DNA from: Roseovarius sp. Pro17
GTDB lineage: Bacteria > Pseudomonadota > Alphaproteobacteria > Rhodobacterales > Rhodobacteraceae
Direction of reading: 5' to 3'
DNA length: 64,000 nt
Assembly (NCBI RefSeq): GCF_035599575.1
Contig: NZ_CP141179.1
Coordinates: 3,318,501 to 3,382,500 of the forward strand
The position numbers and the translations under genes were made by a program. The notes beneath the pieces were generated by a model. That model was not told the DNA's origin, ran no database searches, and saw only the letters and a list, made by a program, of their open reading frames with translations. Shown piece after piece: positions 27,688 to 37,404 of the stretch. Each line of letters opens with the position of its first letter. Positions within the stretch are counted from its first letter, which is position 1.

Positions 27688-29523
27688 ATGGCTAGGATTG
27701 AAAACCATCGGTTCAGTATAGACGAGGCTTTTCGTGAATGCTTCTACATCGTCCCCGATTATCAGCGAGAATATGTCTGGACCGACAAAGAGGTCTACCA
27801 GCTTCTGGAAGACATAAACGAGCAGATTGACGCTGGCGGAACACGCGAATATTTCATTGGTACTATTTTGGTGGCTCCTGCAGGCCAGAAAAACCATTTT
27901 GAGGTTATAGATGGCCAGCAGCGCCTAACAACTTTCTTTCTGTTGCTGTGCGCTTTGCACCATTTATTCAAGGGGGAGCCTCAGCGTGCGACCATCGGCG
28001 GTCTAATTTCAACAAGTTACACCGATAACGCTGGCGAGTCGCGCACAAGCCTAAAGTTGGAACCACGCTACGAGAATGCGGGTGAGGTGATGGCAAAGCT
28101 GGTGGAGCTTGATGCTGATCCGCAGGTCGTGCGCGCGGGTATACAGGCGTCAGGAATCGCGAGCTTTGGCTCGTTAGATAACCTCATTGGCGCTTACGGT
28201 ACGATTTACCGCTATCTTAAAGACAACTACCCTGACCTTGCCCAGCTAAAAAGTTACTGGGGATACTTGGCCAACAATGTGGTGTTCATTCAAATTTCGA
28301 CCGATGTTAGCAGCGCACTCAAGATTTTTGAAACGATTAACGAGCGTGGCGTCGGCCTTAATCCGATGGACCTGCTAAAGAACCTACTATTTACGCAAGT
28401 TCGTCACGCTGAATTTACTCAACTCAAAGACGAGTGGAAAAAAATTACTAAGCCGCTGGAAAAAAACAAGGAAAAACCTCTCCGGTTCTTACGCTACTTT
28501 TTGATGGCGAACTATTCCATCAAGAACGATCGCAACGACGCTGTCGTGCGGGAAGATGAAATCTATGACTGGTTTACCAACAAGAAAAACGCCGCTCTTT
28601 GCAATTACGCTGAAAAGCCCTTCGAGTTCGTGCGCAAAGTAACCCGAAATGTTGAGCACTACCTGGCGTTTAGCAACGGATTGGGAAATGATCATAAACC
28701 GAGTATTGCTATGGACAGCCTCAAGCGGCTTGCGGGCGGCGCATTCAGCTTGCACTATGTCATGCTGCTTGCGGCAGCAAATCTCCCAAAACCACTGTTC
28801 GATCACTTCGTGGCGCAGCTCGAAAGTTTCCTATTCTACTATATCTTTACAAAGACCCCAACGAAGGATCTTGAGCGCAATTTCTCCTTATGGGCAGACG
28901 AGCTACGCGAGATTGCGGGCGAGAAGGATCCCCTTTTACAGAAGATAAAATTGGACACCTTCGTCACGGAGCGCTTCGAGAAAAGCATGGCTGCAAAGTC
29001 ACCAGAACTTGCTGATGCTCTTAAGCGTTTTACTATGCATTCTATGCAGCAATATCGAACCCGCTACCTGCTTGCTCGGCTATCCCAACATGTGGAGATG
29101 GCATTCAGCGGCGTAAATACACGTGGCAGCCTTGAGCCCTTCGCCAAATTAGAAATTGAGCACATTCTGCCAACCACACCGACGGCTGCACTTCGAGCCA
29201 ACTGGGCACAAGAAAACCCTTCTGCTGACTACGATGACTTCAAGAGCCGTCTGGGAAATCTGACCCTGCTCGAAAAGCCAATCAATATAGTCGCGGGCAA
29301 TGACTACTATGCAGACAAGCTGGAAGAGTACCGAAAAAGTGGCAGCTATCTGACGAGAAGCATAGCAGGACTGACACAAGTCGGCCAGAACACATCAATT
29401 TCGAGGATTAACGACAAACTGGAAGCATACACAGCTTGGAATGCAGCTTCGATTGAAAAGAGGCATTCTCTTTTGATCTCTTTAGTCAAGGATGTGTGGA
29501 GGACGACCTCGATATCGTCCTGA
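27688..29523 (+). CDS. GmrSD-like restriction enzyme (DUF262-DUF1524)
   Basis: 611 residues. The N-terminal DUF262 ParB-like nucleotide-binding domain shows PDYQREYVW (about residue 23) and the signature FEVIDGQQRLTTFFLL (about residue 72). The C-terminal DUF1524 HNH nuclease domain shows KLEIEHILPTTP and SRLGNLTLLEKPIN. This fusion is that of GmrSD-type (type IV) enzymes, which cut DNA carrying modified bases and so counter other phages. It lies 28 bp after hsdR with an AAAAGG ribosome site and may be part of the same transcript. GC is lower than in the phage core. Confidence 0.88.
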   Translation: MARIENHRFSIDEAFRECFYIVPDYQREYVWTDKEVYQLLEDINEQIDAGGTREYFIGTILVAPAGQKNHFEVIDGQQRLTTFFLLLCALHHLFKGEPQRATIGGLISTSYTDNAGESRTSLKLEPRYENAGEVMAKLVELDADPQVVRAGIQASGIASFGSLDNLIGAYGTIYRYLKDNYPDLAQLKSYWGYLANNVVFIQISTDVSSALKIFETINERGVGLNPMDLLKNLLFTQVRHAEFTQLKDEWKKITKPLEKNKEKPLRFLRYFLMANYSIKNDRNDAVVREDEIYDWFTNKKNAALCNYAEKPFEFVRKVTRNVEHYLAFSNGLGNDHKPSIAMDSLKRLAGGAFSLHYVMLLAAANLPKPLFDHFVAQLESFLFYYIFTKTPTKDLERNFSLWADELREIAGEKDPLLQKIKLDTFVTERFEKSMAAKSPELADALKRFTMHSMQQYRTRYLLARLSQHVEMAFSGVNTRGSLEPFAKLEIEHILPTTPTAALRANWAQENPSADYDDFKSRLGNLTLLEKPINIVAGNDYYADKLEEYRKSGSYLTRSIAGLTQVGQNTSISRINDKLEAYTAWNAASIEKRHSLLISLVKDVWRTTSISS

Positions 29524-30026
29524 ACACCAACCGTCGCGTCCACCAAAATAATAACCCCGCCCCCCTTTGCATGGTTCCTCTCGGCCCCCAAACGTATACG
29601 GGGGGGCGCAGCGCGGCATTTCGCTAGCGACTGGCTTCTTCACCGGGGAATCCAGGCGGAATCCACCTCGGCGACATCTCGAAATAAAATCACTACATTA
29701 CAGCGCCTTACGTTGGTTCGTCCGATTCTCAAGGTGGATTTTAGTATTTTTGTCAAGAATCCACTTGGCGGAAGCCAGGAAGCCACTAAAACCGGAAGCC
29801 AGCCAGCGGAAGCCACCCTCGGAGAAGCCCTTGAATCCACTTCCGTTTTTCGTTTGACAAAGCTGCCCCCCTTGACCTACCTATTGATCATCGAAGAATA
29901 GCGCCCGGAGGAAACCCCTCTCGGGCGCTTTCGTTTTTCTCCGCACCTTGCAGTTCCCGATCCTGCTGCTTCCCATCGCGGTCGCGCGCATCGGTCTGTC
30001 CGCCCTGCCAAAATGAGAACCACCCC
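29524..30026. other. Non-coding spacer between defence cargo and late phage genes
   Basis: No convincing gene. The part 29740-29850 contains several near copies of ggaagcca and aatccac, suggesting degenerate short repeats. The right half holds a strong terminator (separate entry). The spacer is the probable right end of the inserted restriction cargo. Confidence 0.5.
29901..29939 (+). terminator. Rho-independent terminator
   Basis: A GCGCCCG...CGGGCGC stem (29901-29928) with a 14-base loop is followed by TTTCGTTTTT. It should end transcription coming from hsd/gmrSD before the methylase gene at 30027. Confidence 0.8.
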
Positions 30027-31289
30027 ATGGACCTTGTCTTCGCGCCAGGCGAGATCGAGACGTGGCCGATTGATCGGCTGCGCCCCTATACCCGCAATGC
30101 CAAAATGCACGGCGACGACCAGGTGGCGAAGATCGCCGCCAGCATGGCGAAGTTCGGCTGGACCGTGCCCTGCATGGTGGCCGACGATGGTGAGCTGATT
30201 GCCGGGCATGGCCGGGTGCTGGCGGCGACGATGCTCGGGCTGACCGACGTGCCGGTGATCCGGCTCGGACATTTGGATGAAGCCGAGCGGCGCGCCTATC
30301 GCATCGCCGACAACAAGCTGACCGAGCTGGGCGAATGGGACGAGACGATGTTGCGCGACGAGATCGCGGGGCTGCTGGCCGAGGATTTCGACCTGTCGCT
30401 GCTCGGGATCACTGACGAGGATCTGGACGCCCTTCTGCGTGATCCGGACGCGCTGGGCGACGACGGGCCCATCGAGGGCGAGGATGACATTCCCGAACCG
30501 CCGGTCACGCCAGTGTCGGTGCCGGGCGATCTATGGCAGCTGGGATCGCACCGGCTGATCTGCGGTGACAGCACATCGGCCGATGTGGTCGGGCGGTTGC
30601 TCGGCGAGGTGAAGCCGCTGCTGATGGTAACGGACCCGCCCTATGGCGTGGAATATGATCCGTCATGGCGCAACCAGGCGGGCGCGGCCAAGACCAAACG
30701 CACCGGTAAGGTGCTGAACGATGATCGGGCGGACTGGCGCGAGGCTTGGGCATTGTTCCCCGGCGACGTCGCCTATGTCTGGCACGGCGCGCTGCACGCT
30801 GCGACCGTGGCCGAAAGCCTCGTCGCGGCCGGTTTCGCAGTCCGTTCGCAAATCATCTGGGCCAAGGATCGGCTCGTTCTCAGCCGCGGCGATTATCACT
30901 GGCAGCATGAACCCTGCTGGTATGCCGTGAAGAAGACCGGCAAGGGACATTGGGCTGGGGACCGCAAGCAAACCACGCTCTGGCACATCTCGGGCAAAGA
31001 CCAGGACGCCGCCACCGTCCATGGAACCCAGAAGCCGGTCGAATGCATGCGCCGCCCGATCCTCAACAATTCCAGCCCCGGTCAGGCTGTGTTCGAACCC
31101 TTCATGGGATCAGGCACCACACTGATCGCGGCGGAAACCACGGGTCGGGTGTGCTTTGGCATCGAGCTGAACCCGGCTTACGTCGATGTGGCCATCGAGC
31201 GCTGGCAGCAATTCACCGGTGCCAATGCCGTGCTGGCTGAAACCGGCGAGACCTTTGCCGACCTGAAGGCGGAAAGGCTGGGCGCATGA
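30027..31289 (+). CDS. ParB-fused DNA methyltransferase (N4/N6 type)
   Basis: 420 residues. The first 110 form a ParB/sulfiredoxin-like domain (WPIDRLRPYTRNAKMHGDDQ, GELIAGHGRVLAATML, RRAYRIADNKLTELG). The rest is a beta-class amino-methyltransferase with the catalytic DPPY first (LLMVTDPPYGVEYDPSW) and the SAM motif last (FEPFMGSGTTLIAAE). Such ParB-methylase fusions are common in phages of Rhodobacteraceae just before the terminase genes and probably protect or mark phage DNA. Confidence 0.92.
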   Translation: MDLVFAPGEIETWPIDRLRPYTRNAKMHGDDQVAKIAASMAKFGWTVPCMVADDGELIAGHGRVLAATMLGLTDVPVIRLGHLDEAERRAYRIADNKLTELGEWDETMLRDEIAGLLAEDFDLSLLGITDEDLDALLRDPDALGDDGPIEGEDDIPEPPVTPVSVPGDLWQLGSHRLICGDSTSADVVGRLLGEVKPLLMVTDPPYGVEYDPSWRNQAGAAKTKRTGKVLNDDRADWREAWALFPGDVAYVWHGALHAATVAESLVAAGFAVRSQIIWAKDRLVLSRGDYHWQHEPCWYAVKKTGKGHWAGDRKQTTLWHISGKDQDAATVHGTQKPVECMRRPILNNSSPGQAVFEPFMGSGTTLIAAETTGRVCFGIELNPAYVDVAIERWQQFTGANAVLAETGETFADLKAERLGA

Positions 31290-31432
31290 AGGCGCCCCAT
31301 GTCACAGGATGCTAAAAAATGGGCTCAAAACCTCACGCGACGATAAACAAGGGTCCCGTATAGTTCTTGACCTTACCAACATCGGTTGTGACAGTTTGGC
31401 GACCGAGGCGCCGATAGCAAAGGATGCAAAAC

Positions 31433-32035
31433 ATGACGACAGACCTCCATGTGGTCCCTGCACGACGCGGTCGCGCCGTCCGAGTTGCCAAGGGAAAAGC
31501 CATTCAAATCATCAATACCCACGGTAAACAGGTCGTGGACACGTGGTGTTTTAATGCCGACGACTTAGCCGAATTCATGTCCATGGAGCATCTGCACGCG
31601 GCGATTGAGGGCATCTTTCCGGCGAAAGGTGATGCACTCACCACCAATCGGCGGCGGCCGATCCTGCTTCTGGAAGAAGACACCTCACCCGGGCGCCATG
31701 ACACGGTAATCGCAGCCTGCGATGTGCACCGCTACGCCATGCTCGGGTGCCGGGAGTATCACGATAATTGTACTGACAATCTGCATGCCGCATTGGCGCA
31801 GCTTGATCTGCGCGCGCCGGACTGCCCGGCACCGCTGAACCTGTGGATGAACATTCCCGTAAAGCCGGATGGAAAAATCATTTGGGGCGAGCCACTCAGC
31901 AAGCCGGGAGACTATTTGACGCTACGCGCTGCGATCGACTGTGTCGTGGTGATGTCGACCTGCCCTCAGGATATGATCCCGGTCAACGGCGCCGACTGCA
32001 AGCCGACTGAGGTTCACTACCGACTGCTCGACTAA
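31433..32035 (+). CDS. DUF1989 (urea carboxylase-associated) family protein
   Basis: 200 residues. The fold family is shown by VPARRGRAVRVAKGKAIQIINTHGKQVVDTW, CREYHDNCTDNLHAAL, NLWMNIPVKPDGKI and CVVVMSTCPQDMIPVNG (read in pieces), including the Cys/His pattern of a predicted metal site. DUF1989 proteins usually accompany urea/amide or amino-acid catabolism genes. The start at 31433 follows AAAGGA at the right distance. It stands alone between phage genes and has no virion role, so it looks like metabolic cargo. Confidence 0.85.
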   Translation: MTTDLHVVPARRGRAVRVAKGKAIQIINTHGKQVVDTWCFNADDLAEFMSMEHLHAAIEGIFPAKGDALTTNRRRPILLLEEDTSPGRHDTVIAACDVHRYAMLGCREYHDNCTDNLHAALAQLDLRAPDCPAPLNLWMNIPVKPDGKIIWGEPLSKPGDYLTLRAAIDCVVVMSTCPQDMIPVNGADCKPTEVHYRLLD

Positions 32036-32047
32036 CGGGACCGCAAA

Positions 32048-32593
32048 TCATTCTGCGTCGCAGTTAATTCGATACACCCTGCCTCTGTCGTTCTCCTTCA
32101 CCGAGGTTACAATCAGCCCGAGCTTCTTGCCCAAAGCCCCAGACATCGCGCCACGCGCAGTGTGAGCCTGCCAGCCGGTAGCTGCGATGATCTCCTCCAT
32201 CGTGGTCCCTTCGGGGGCTTGAAGCATAGCGATCAGCATCGCCTGTTTGGTCCCCGCGCGCGGAGTCGGCAGCTTGGGCGCGGGGATTTCGGCAACTCGC
32301 TTGCGGACGGCCACCATCGTTCGCACCACCACCGGCTCGATCCCGATGGCCAGCAAGCCCGCGTCGGTGACCACCAGCGTGGTGCCGAGGCCGGAGGCGG
32401 TTTCCCGCCAGAGCGGCTCGCCTTTGCGGGTGTCGGCGTCGACCTCCTCGAGCCAGCCGCGTCCGATCATCATGCTGACGACCTTTTTCGCGGCGGCGCC
32501 ATGCAGTCCCTTGGGCAGCGGCATCGCGAGATTGTCTGCGCGCTGGGCTGCGGCGCTGAGGATGAGGGTCTGGGTTTCGGTGAGTTTGGGCAT
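32048..32593 (-). CDS. DUF3489 domain protein
   Basis: 181 residues starting MPKLTETQTLILSAAAQR, with GGAGG shortly upstream of 32593. The N-terminal half is a helical DNA-reading type region (AKKVVSMMIGRGWLEEV), and the C-terminal half (TKQAMLIAMLQAPEGTTMEEIIAATGWQAHTARGAMSGALGKKLGL, in pieces) is the winged helix of DUF3489. It probably binds DNA as a small phage regulator. It is encoded opposite to the late genes and converges with the DUF1989 gene. Confidence 0.85.
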   Translation of the reverse strand: MPKLTETQTLILSAAAQRADNLAMPLPKGLHGAAAKKVVSMMIGRGWLEEVDADTRKGEPLWRETASGLGTTLVVTDAGLLAIGIEPVVVRTMVAVRKRVAEIPAPKLPTPRAGTKQAMLIAMLQAPEGTTMEEIIAATGWQAHTARGAMSGALGKKLGLIVTSVKENDRGRVYRINCDAE

Positions 32594-32689
32594 GTGGTCC
32601 TCCGGTTTCCGAGGGCCAGCGCCGGTGCCAGCCCTTCTACCGGGTAAAGCCCGCCGCATGGACGGGCCGCGTTATCGCGCGCCCTCGCG

Positions 32690-32995
32690 TCAATCGGCGT
32701 GTTCACCCTCCCTGAAGGCGCTGTCGGTGATGCGCCTGAGGAGGCGTGCGTAATGCTCGAGGGTGCCGACGTCGCCCCAGTTGATCTCGTCGGGGTGAGT
32801 CTCGAAATGATCGGCGCTAAGGGCTTTCAGGCGCTCGAGCATCGCGTCGATTTCGGCCTTCTTGCCGATAAACGCGTGCAGGGCCGCTTCGTTCGACCGG
32901 TTCCTCGAACCGATGGCGGAACCGGTCTCACTCCGCCGGGTCTTCTCGGCGCGCAGCTGGTGACGGGGTGTGGTGATCGGGTTCAGGCGTGTCAT
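32690..32995 (-). CDS. Small hypothetical phage protein
   Basis: 101 residues starting MTRLNPITTPRHQLRAEKTR, with CGGAGG before the ATG. The sequence is highly charged and helical (EAALHAFIGKKAEIDAMLERLKAL, read in pieces). No domain recognised. With the DUF3489 gene it forms a short minus-strand pair upstream of the terminase genes. Confidence 0.65.
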   Translation of the reverse strand: MTRLNPITTPRHQLRAEKTRRSETGSAIGSRNRSNEAALHAFIGKKAEIDAMLERLKALSADHFETHPDEINWGDVGTLEHYARLLRRITDSAFREGEHAD

Positions 32996-33115
32996 GGTTT
33001 GGCCTCCGGAGGGGATAAGTTGCATCGTTTTCGTGAAATCAGAATCGCTCTACGGGCGAGTGTAATCAACTAAATACCAAGCAATATCATTGCTTTAATC
33101 GGAGCGTGCGGGGCC

Positions 33116-33670
33116 GTGGAAGGTATGTCCGAGCGCGAGTACTCCGCCCATTCCGGCCTGTCGCGCGGGGCGATCCAGAAGGCGCGTAAAGCCGGGCGGT
33201 TGGTGGTATACAGCGACGGGTCGATCAACGCCGCAGCCTCGGACGTGCGCCGGGCTAATATGACCGACCCCGACCAGCAGCGGCGCAGCACGGGCGGAGA
33301 CAGTGGCTTCTCTGGGCCAGCTGACAGCTCGTCCTACCTCAAGGCCCGCACCGCGCTGACCGTTTATCAGGCGCAGGAACGTCAGCTGGCGATCCAGAAG
33401 AAGAAGGGCACGCTCGTGGATCGTGCCCGGGCGGAAACGCTGGTGTTTCGCCTCGCGCGGCAGGAACGCGACGTCTGGGTGACCTGGCCCAGCAGAGTCG
33501 CGGCGTTGATGGCGGCGGACGTGGCCGCGGAGGTGGAAAAACAATCCGGCGAGCCGGAGCGACCGGGGCGCCCGGTGATCATCGAGGCCGCGATCCTGCA
33601 GAGGGTGCTGGAAACCCATGTCAGAGCGCAACTCGACGCCCTCGCCGATCTCCGGGTCAGCCTCGGATAA
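33116..33670 (+). CDS. Phage terminase small subunit
   Basis: 184 residues. The N-terminus is a helix-turn-helix of Nu1 type (MSEREYSAHSGLSRGAIQKARKAGRLVVYSDGSI, in pieces), followed by a basic coiled region (YLKARTALTVYQAQERQLAIQKKKG) and a C-terminal part overlapping the large subunit gene by 53 bp. It should recognise the packaging site. A GTG at 33116 or ATG at 33125 could start it. Confidence 0.82.
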   Translation: MEGMSEREYSAHSGLSRGAIQKARKAGRLVVYSDGSINAAASDVRRANMTDPDQQRRSTGGDSGFSGPADSSSYLKARTALTVYQAQERQLAIQKKKGTLVDRARAETLVFRLARQERDVWVTWPSRVAALMAADVAAEVEKQSGEPERPGRPVIIEAAILQRVLETHVRAQLDALADLRVSLG

Positions 33671-35687
33671 CGGCGACGATACGACCGACACCGATCTGAC
33701 CGAAGATCAGCTGGCGGACGGGCTCGACCTCGACTTTGACGGCTCCGAGGATATCCTGCGCGCCTGGCGTCGCGGCTTGCGCCCCGATCCGGACCTGACG
33801 GTGTCACAATGGGCGGATCAACACCGCAAGCTCTCCTCTCGCGCCTCGGCCGAGCCCGGCCAGTACCGCACCGCCCGCACGCCGTATCTGCGCGAGATCA
33901 TGGATGCGCTATCGCCCCGCCACCCGGCGCAGCGGATCAGCTTCATGAAAGCCGCTCAGGTCGGGGCGACTGAAGCTGGCAACAACTGGATCGGGTTCGT
34001 CATTCATCACGCGCCGGGACCGATGCTGGCGGTGCTGTCGACGGTCGAGATGGCGAAACGGACCTCGCGCGGGCGGCTCGATCCTTTGATCGCCGAGAGC
34101 CCGGCTTTGCGTGAACGTGTCAATCCGGCGCGGTCGCGCGACGCGGGCAACTCGATGCTGTCCAAGGAATTTCCCGGCGGTATCCTGGTGCTGACCGGGG
34201 CCAACTCCGCCACCGGCCTGCGATCGATGCCCGCGCGTTACATCTTTCTCGACGAGGTCGACGCCTATCCGGCCTCGGCCGACGAGGAAGGCGATCCTGT
34301 CACCCTGGCGGAAGCGCGCACGACCACCTTCTCGCACCGGCGCAAGGTGTTCATGGTGTCGACCCCGACGATCCGGGGATTGTCGCGGATTGAACGCGAA
34401 TACGAGGCGTCAGACCAGCGGCGCTACTTCGTGCCGTGCCCGCATTGCGGAGCGATGCAATGGCTGCAGTTCGAGCGGCTGCGCTGGAACAAGGGCCGCC
34501 CCGACACCGCAGCCTATGCCTGCGAGGGCTGCGAACGTCCCATCTCCGAGCATCACAAGACGCAGATGCTGGAGCGGGGCGAATGGCGCCCTACTGCTGT
34601 CGCAGCCGACCCCTATTCCATCGGCTTTCACCTCTCGGCGCTCTATTCGCCGCTGGGCTGGAAAAGCTGGGCGCAGATCGCACAGGACTGGCTGGCGGCG
34701 CAGGGTTCGGAAGAGATGCTGCGCGCGGCGCGCAACACGCTGCTGGGCGAGACATGGGTCGAGTCTGGCGATGCGCCGGAATGGCAGCGGCTGGCAGAAC
34801 GCCGCGAGGCGTTTGGGGCGCAGATTCCCGAGGGCGGTCTGTTCCTGACCGCAGGCGTCGATGTGCAGAAGGACCGGATCGAGGTCGATGTCTGGGCCTG
34901 GGGTCGCGGGCTGGAAAGCTGGCTGATCGATCACATCGTCATTGCGGGCGGTCCTGACGATCCGCAATGCTGGGACAAGCTGACGGCGCTCTTGGGGCGC
35001 ACCTGGACCCATGCCAACGGCGCTGTGATGGTGATCGCCAAGCTGGCCATCGACACCGGCTATGAAGCGGCGGCTGTATACGCCTGGGCGCGGGCGCAGG
35101 GCTTCGGGCAGGTTTCCCCTGTCAAAGGCTTGGAGGGCTTCAATCGCGCGACGCCGGTGTCGGGGCCAACCTTTGTCGACGCCACCATCGGCGGCAAGCG
35201 TCTGCGCCGCGGCGCGCGGTTGTGGTCAATCGCCACCGCCACCTTCAAGACCGAGACCTATCGCTTCCTGCGCCTGGAGCGGCCTTCGGATGAAGACAGG
35301 GCCCTTGGCGCGCTCGACGCACCGGGCACGGTGCATCTGCCCGACTGGATCGACACCGAATGGCTGAAGCAGCTGGTGGCCGAACAGCTGGTCACCGTGC
35401 GCAACAAGCGCGGCTATGCCCATCCCGAATGGCAAAAGATGCGCGAACGCAACGAGGCGCTCGACTGCCGGGTCTATGCAAGGGCGGCCGCGTGGATCCT
35501 TGGCGCGGATCGCTGGGACGAGGCCACATGGCGGCGTCTTGAAGAACAAGCCGGGGTGGAAACCCGCCCGGCACCGCAATCGGCCGCCACTCTTGAACCG
35601 CAAGAACCTGCTGCGCCAAAGGCCGGAACACCAACCACGCCACGGCGCAAGCGCCGGGTCTACACACCGAACTTCATGAGGGATTGA
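33618..35687 (+). CDS. Phage terminase large subunit, GpA family
   Basis: 689 residues. The ATPase part has the GpA-type Walker region (ISFMKAAQVGATEAGNNWIGF), Walker B (RYIFLDEVDAYP) and the coupling block (KVFMVSTPTIRGLSRIEREYEASDQRRYFVPCPHCGAMQWLQF, read in pieces, with a zinc pair CPHC...CEGC). The nuclease domain follows (TAGVDVQKDRIEVDVWAWGRG). The protein drives DNA packaging and cuts cos ends, as in lambda GpA. It is complete and ends 1 bp before the gpW gene. Confidence 0.96.
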   Translation: MSERNSTPSPISGSASDNGDDTTDTDLTEDQLADGLDLDFDGSEDILRAWRRGLRPDPDLTVSQWADQHRKLSSRASAEPGQYRTARTPYLREIMDALSPRHPAQRISFMKAAQVGATEAGNNWIGFVIHHAPGPMLAVLSTVEMAKRTSRGRLDPLIAESPALRERVNPARSRDAGNSMLSKEFPGGILVLTGANSATGLRSMPARYIFLDEVDAYPASADEEGDPVTLAEARTTTFSHRRKVFMVSTPTIRGLSRIEREYEASDQRRYFVPCPHCGAMQWLQFERLRWNKGRPDTAAYACEGCERPISEHHKTQMLERGEWRPTAVAADPYSIGFHLSALYSPLGWKSWAQIAQDWLAAQGSEEMLRAARNTLLGETWVESGDAPEWQRLAERREAFGAQIPEGGLFLTAGVDVQKDRIEVDVWAWGRGLESWLIDHIVIAGGPDDPQCWDKLTALLGRTWTHANGAVMVIAKLAIDTGYEAAAVYAWARAQGFGQVSPVKGLEGFNRATPVSGPTFVDATIGGKRLRRGARLWSIATATFKTETYRFLRLERPSDEDRALGALDAPGTVHLPDWIDTEWLKQLVAEQLVTVRNKRGYAHPEWQKMRERNEALDCRVYARAAAWILGADRWDEATWRRLEEQAGVETRPAPQSAATLEPQEPAAPKAGTPTTPRRKRRVYTPNFMRD

Positions 35688-35688
35688 G

Positions 35689-35904
35689 ATGGATCTGGAA
35701 CGGATGCGCGCGCTGCTGGCCGCACTGCAGGAGGCACGCTACGCGGGCGTCCGCTCGGTCAGCTATGATGGCAAGACTATCGCTTATGGTTCGGACGCCG
35801 AACTGGCGAATGCCATTGCCGATCTCGAAACCCGGATTGCCACCGCCACCTCCGGCACCCCGCGTCGTCGCCGCTGGGGTACCGTCGCCACGAAGGGCCT
35901 GTGA
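35689..35904 (+). CDS. Head-tail joining protein gpW
   Basis: 71 residues: MDLERMRALLAALQEARYAG followed by the gpW hairpin VRSVSYDGKTIAYGSDAELANAI (read in pieces) and a basic tail. Lambda W, of similar size, sits at the same position between terminase and portal and is needed to finish packaged heads. Confidence 0.88.
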   Translation: MDLERMRALLAALQEARYAGVRSVSYDGKTIAYGSDAELANAIADLETRIATATSGTPRRRRWGTVATKGL

Positions 35905-35907
35905 TCC

Positions 35908-37404
35908 ATGGCGTTTGAAGCTTTTCGCCAGCGCATCGGCAGCATCATCGGCGGCTTCGATGCGGCGCAGGCCCATCGTCGGCTGCGGGGCTTCCGCGCC
36001 TCCCGCGCCCATGTGAACACGCTGATCGCGGCCTCGGGCGATACCATCACCGCCCGCGCGCGCTGGCTGGTGCGCAACAATGGCTATGCGGCGAATGCGG
36101 TGGAATCCTTCGCCAGCAATGTCGTCGGTGACGGCATCAAACCGTCCAGTTCCATTGCGGACGCAGCAAAGAAGGAGGACCTGCAGGCCCTGTGGCTGGC
36201 CTGGACCGACGACGCCGATGCCGAAGGGCTGACGGATTTCTACGGGCTGCAGCGCCGCGCCGCGCGCGAGGTCTATCTCGCGGGCGAAGTGTTCATCCGT
36301 ATCCGGCCGCGCCGGGCCGAGGACGGTCTGACCGTGCCTTTGCAATTGCAGATGCTGCCCGCCGAGATGCTGCCGCTCGACATGAACCGCGAATTGCCCG
36401 GCGTCGGCCTGATCCGTCAGGGCATCGAGTTCGATGGCATCGGCCGCCGCGCCGCCTATCATTTCCTGCGCCGCCATCCAGGTGACATAACCGATCCGGG
36501 GCTGGCGGGTGAGACGACACGGGTGCCCGCATCCGAAGTGATCCACGTATTGGACCCGGTCGAGGCGGGCCAACTGCGCGGGGTGTCGCGATTCTCCGCC
36601 GCCATCGTGAAGCTGTTCACGCTGGATCTCTACGACGACGCCGAACTGGAGCGGAAGAAGATCGCGGCGATGTTCGCGATGTTTATCACCTCGCCCGCCC
36701 CGGAAACCCCGCTGGAACCGACCGAAGAGGATCTGGAGGTCGAACCCGGACAGGTGGTGCGCCTTGATCCCGGCGAGGATGTCTCGACCCCGGCGACGCC
36801 GGACTCGGGCGGCACCTATGAGCCGTTCCAGTACCGCACCTTGCTGCAAATCGCGGCGGCGCTGGGCATCCCCTATGGCTATCTGACCGGCGACACGGCC
36901 AAGGGAAACTTCTCCAACACCCGCATATCGCTCATCGAGTTCCGCCGCCGCATCTCGGCCTTCCAGCACAGTGTAATGGTCTATCAGATGGGCCGCGCGG
37001 TCTGGACCCGCTGGATGGATGTGGCCGTTCTGTCGGGAGCCATCGATCTGCCCGGTTATGGCGGCCAGCGCCGCCAATACCAAGCCTGCGCCTGGCTGCC
37101 GACCAAATGGGACTGGGTCGATCCAATGAAGGACGCCTCGGCCGAGATCCTGCAGATCGAAGCGGGCCTGAAATCCCGCACACAGGCGATTTCTGAGCGC
37201 GGCTATGACGCCGAACAGGTCGACCGCGAGATTGCCGCCGAGCGTAAACGCGAACTGGCGCTGAGCCTCGATTTCCGGCGACCGGGATCTCCGGCGCAGG
37301 GGCCGGGAACTGTGAGCGGCAGTGACGACAAGCAGGATGGCGCGGATGGCGACGGTGCGCCGGAAGACACTGAAGACGAGTCCAACCCCAAGGATGAAAC
37401 GTGA
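35908..37404 (+). CDS. Phage portal protein, lambda family
   Basis: 498 residues. Conserved lambda-portal blocks include ARARWLVRNNGYAANAVESF, FIRIRPRRAEDGLTVPLQLQMLPAE (in pieces), EVIHVLDPVEAGQLRGVS and PYGYLTGDTAKGNFSNTRISLIEFRR (in pieces). The C-terminus is acidic and low-complexity. It forms the dodecameric DNA gate of the head. The stop overlaps the protease gene start. Confidence 0.95.
   Translation: MAFEAFRQRIGSIIGGFDAAQAHRRLRGFRASRAHVNTLIAASGDTITARARWLVRNNGYAANAVESFASNVVGDGIKPSSSIADAAKKEDLQALWLAWTDDADAEGLTDFYGLQRRAAREVYLAGEVFIRIRPRRAEDGLTVPLQLQMLPAEMLPLDMNRELPGVGLIRQGIEFDGIGRRAAYHFLRRHPGDITDPGLAGETTRVPASEVIHVLDPVEAGQLRGVSRFSAAIVKLFTLDLYDDAELERKKIAAMFAMFITSPAPETPLEPTEEDLEVEPGQVVRLDPGEDVSTPATPDSGGTYEPFQYRTLLQIAAALGIPYGYLTGDTAKGNFSNTRISLIEFRRRISAFQHSVMVYQMGRAVWTRWMDVAVLSGAIDLPGYGGQRRQYQACAWLPTKWDWVDPMKDASAEILQIEAGLKSRTQAISERGYDAEQVDREIAAERKRELALSLDFRRPGSPAQGPGTVSGSDDKQDGADGDGAPEDTEDESNPKDET

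Noticed and set aside
29713..29901. A 62-codon frame in the spacer after the GmrSD gene
   Set aside because: No ribosome site; it runs through degenerate short repeats and ends in a terminator.
35674..37083. Long open frame of 469 codons on the minus strand over the portal gene
   Set aside because: It is antisense to a well-supported portal gene; high GC leaves the complementary frame open and the translation is not protein-like.
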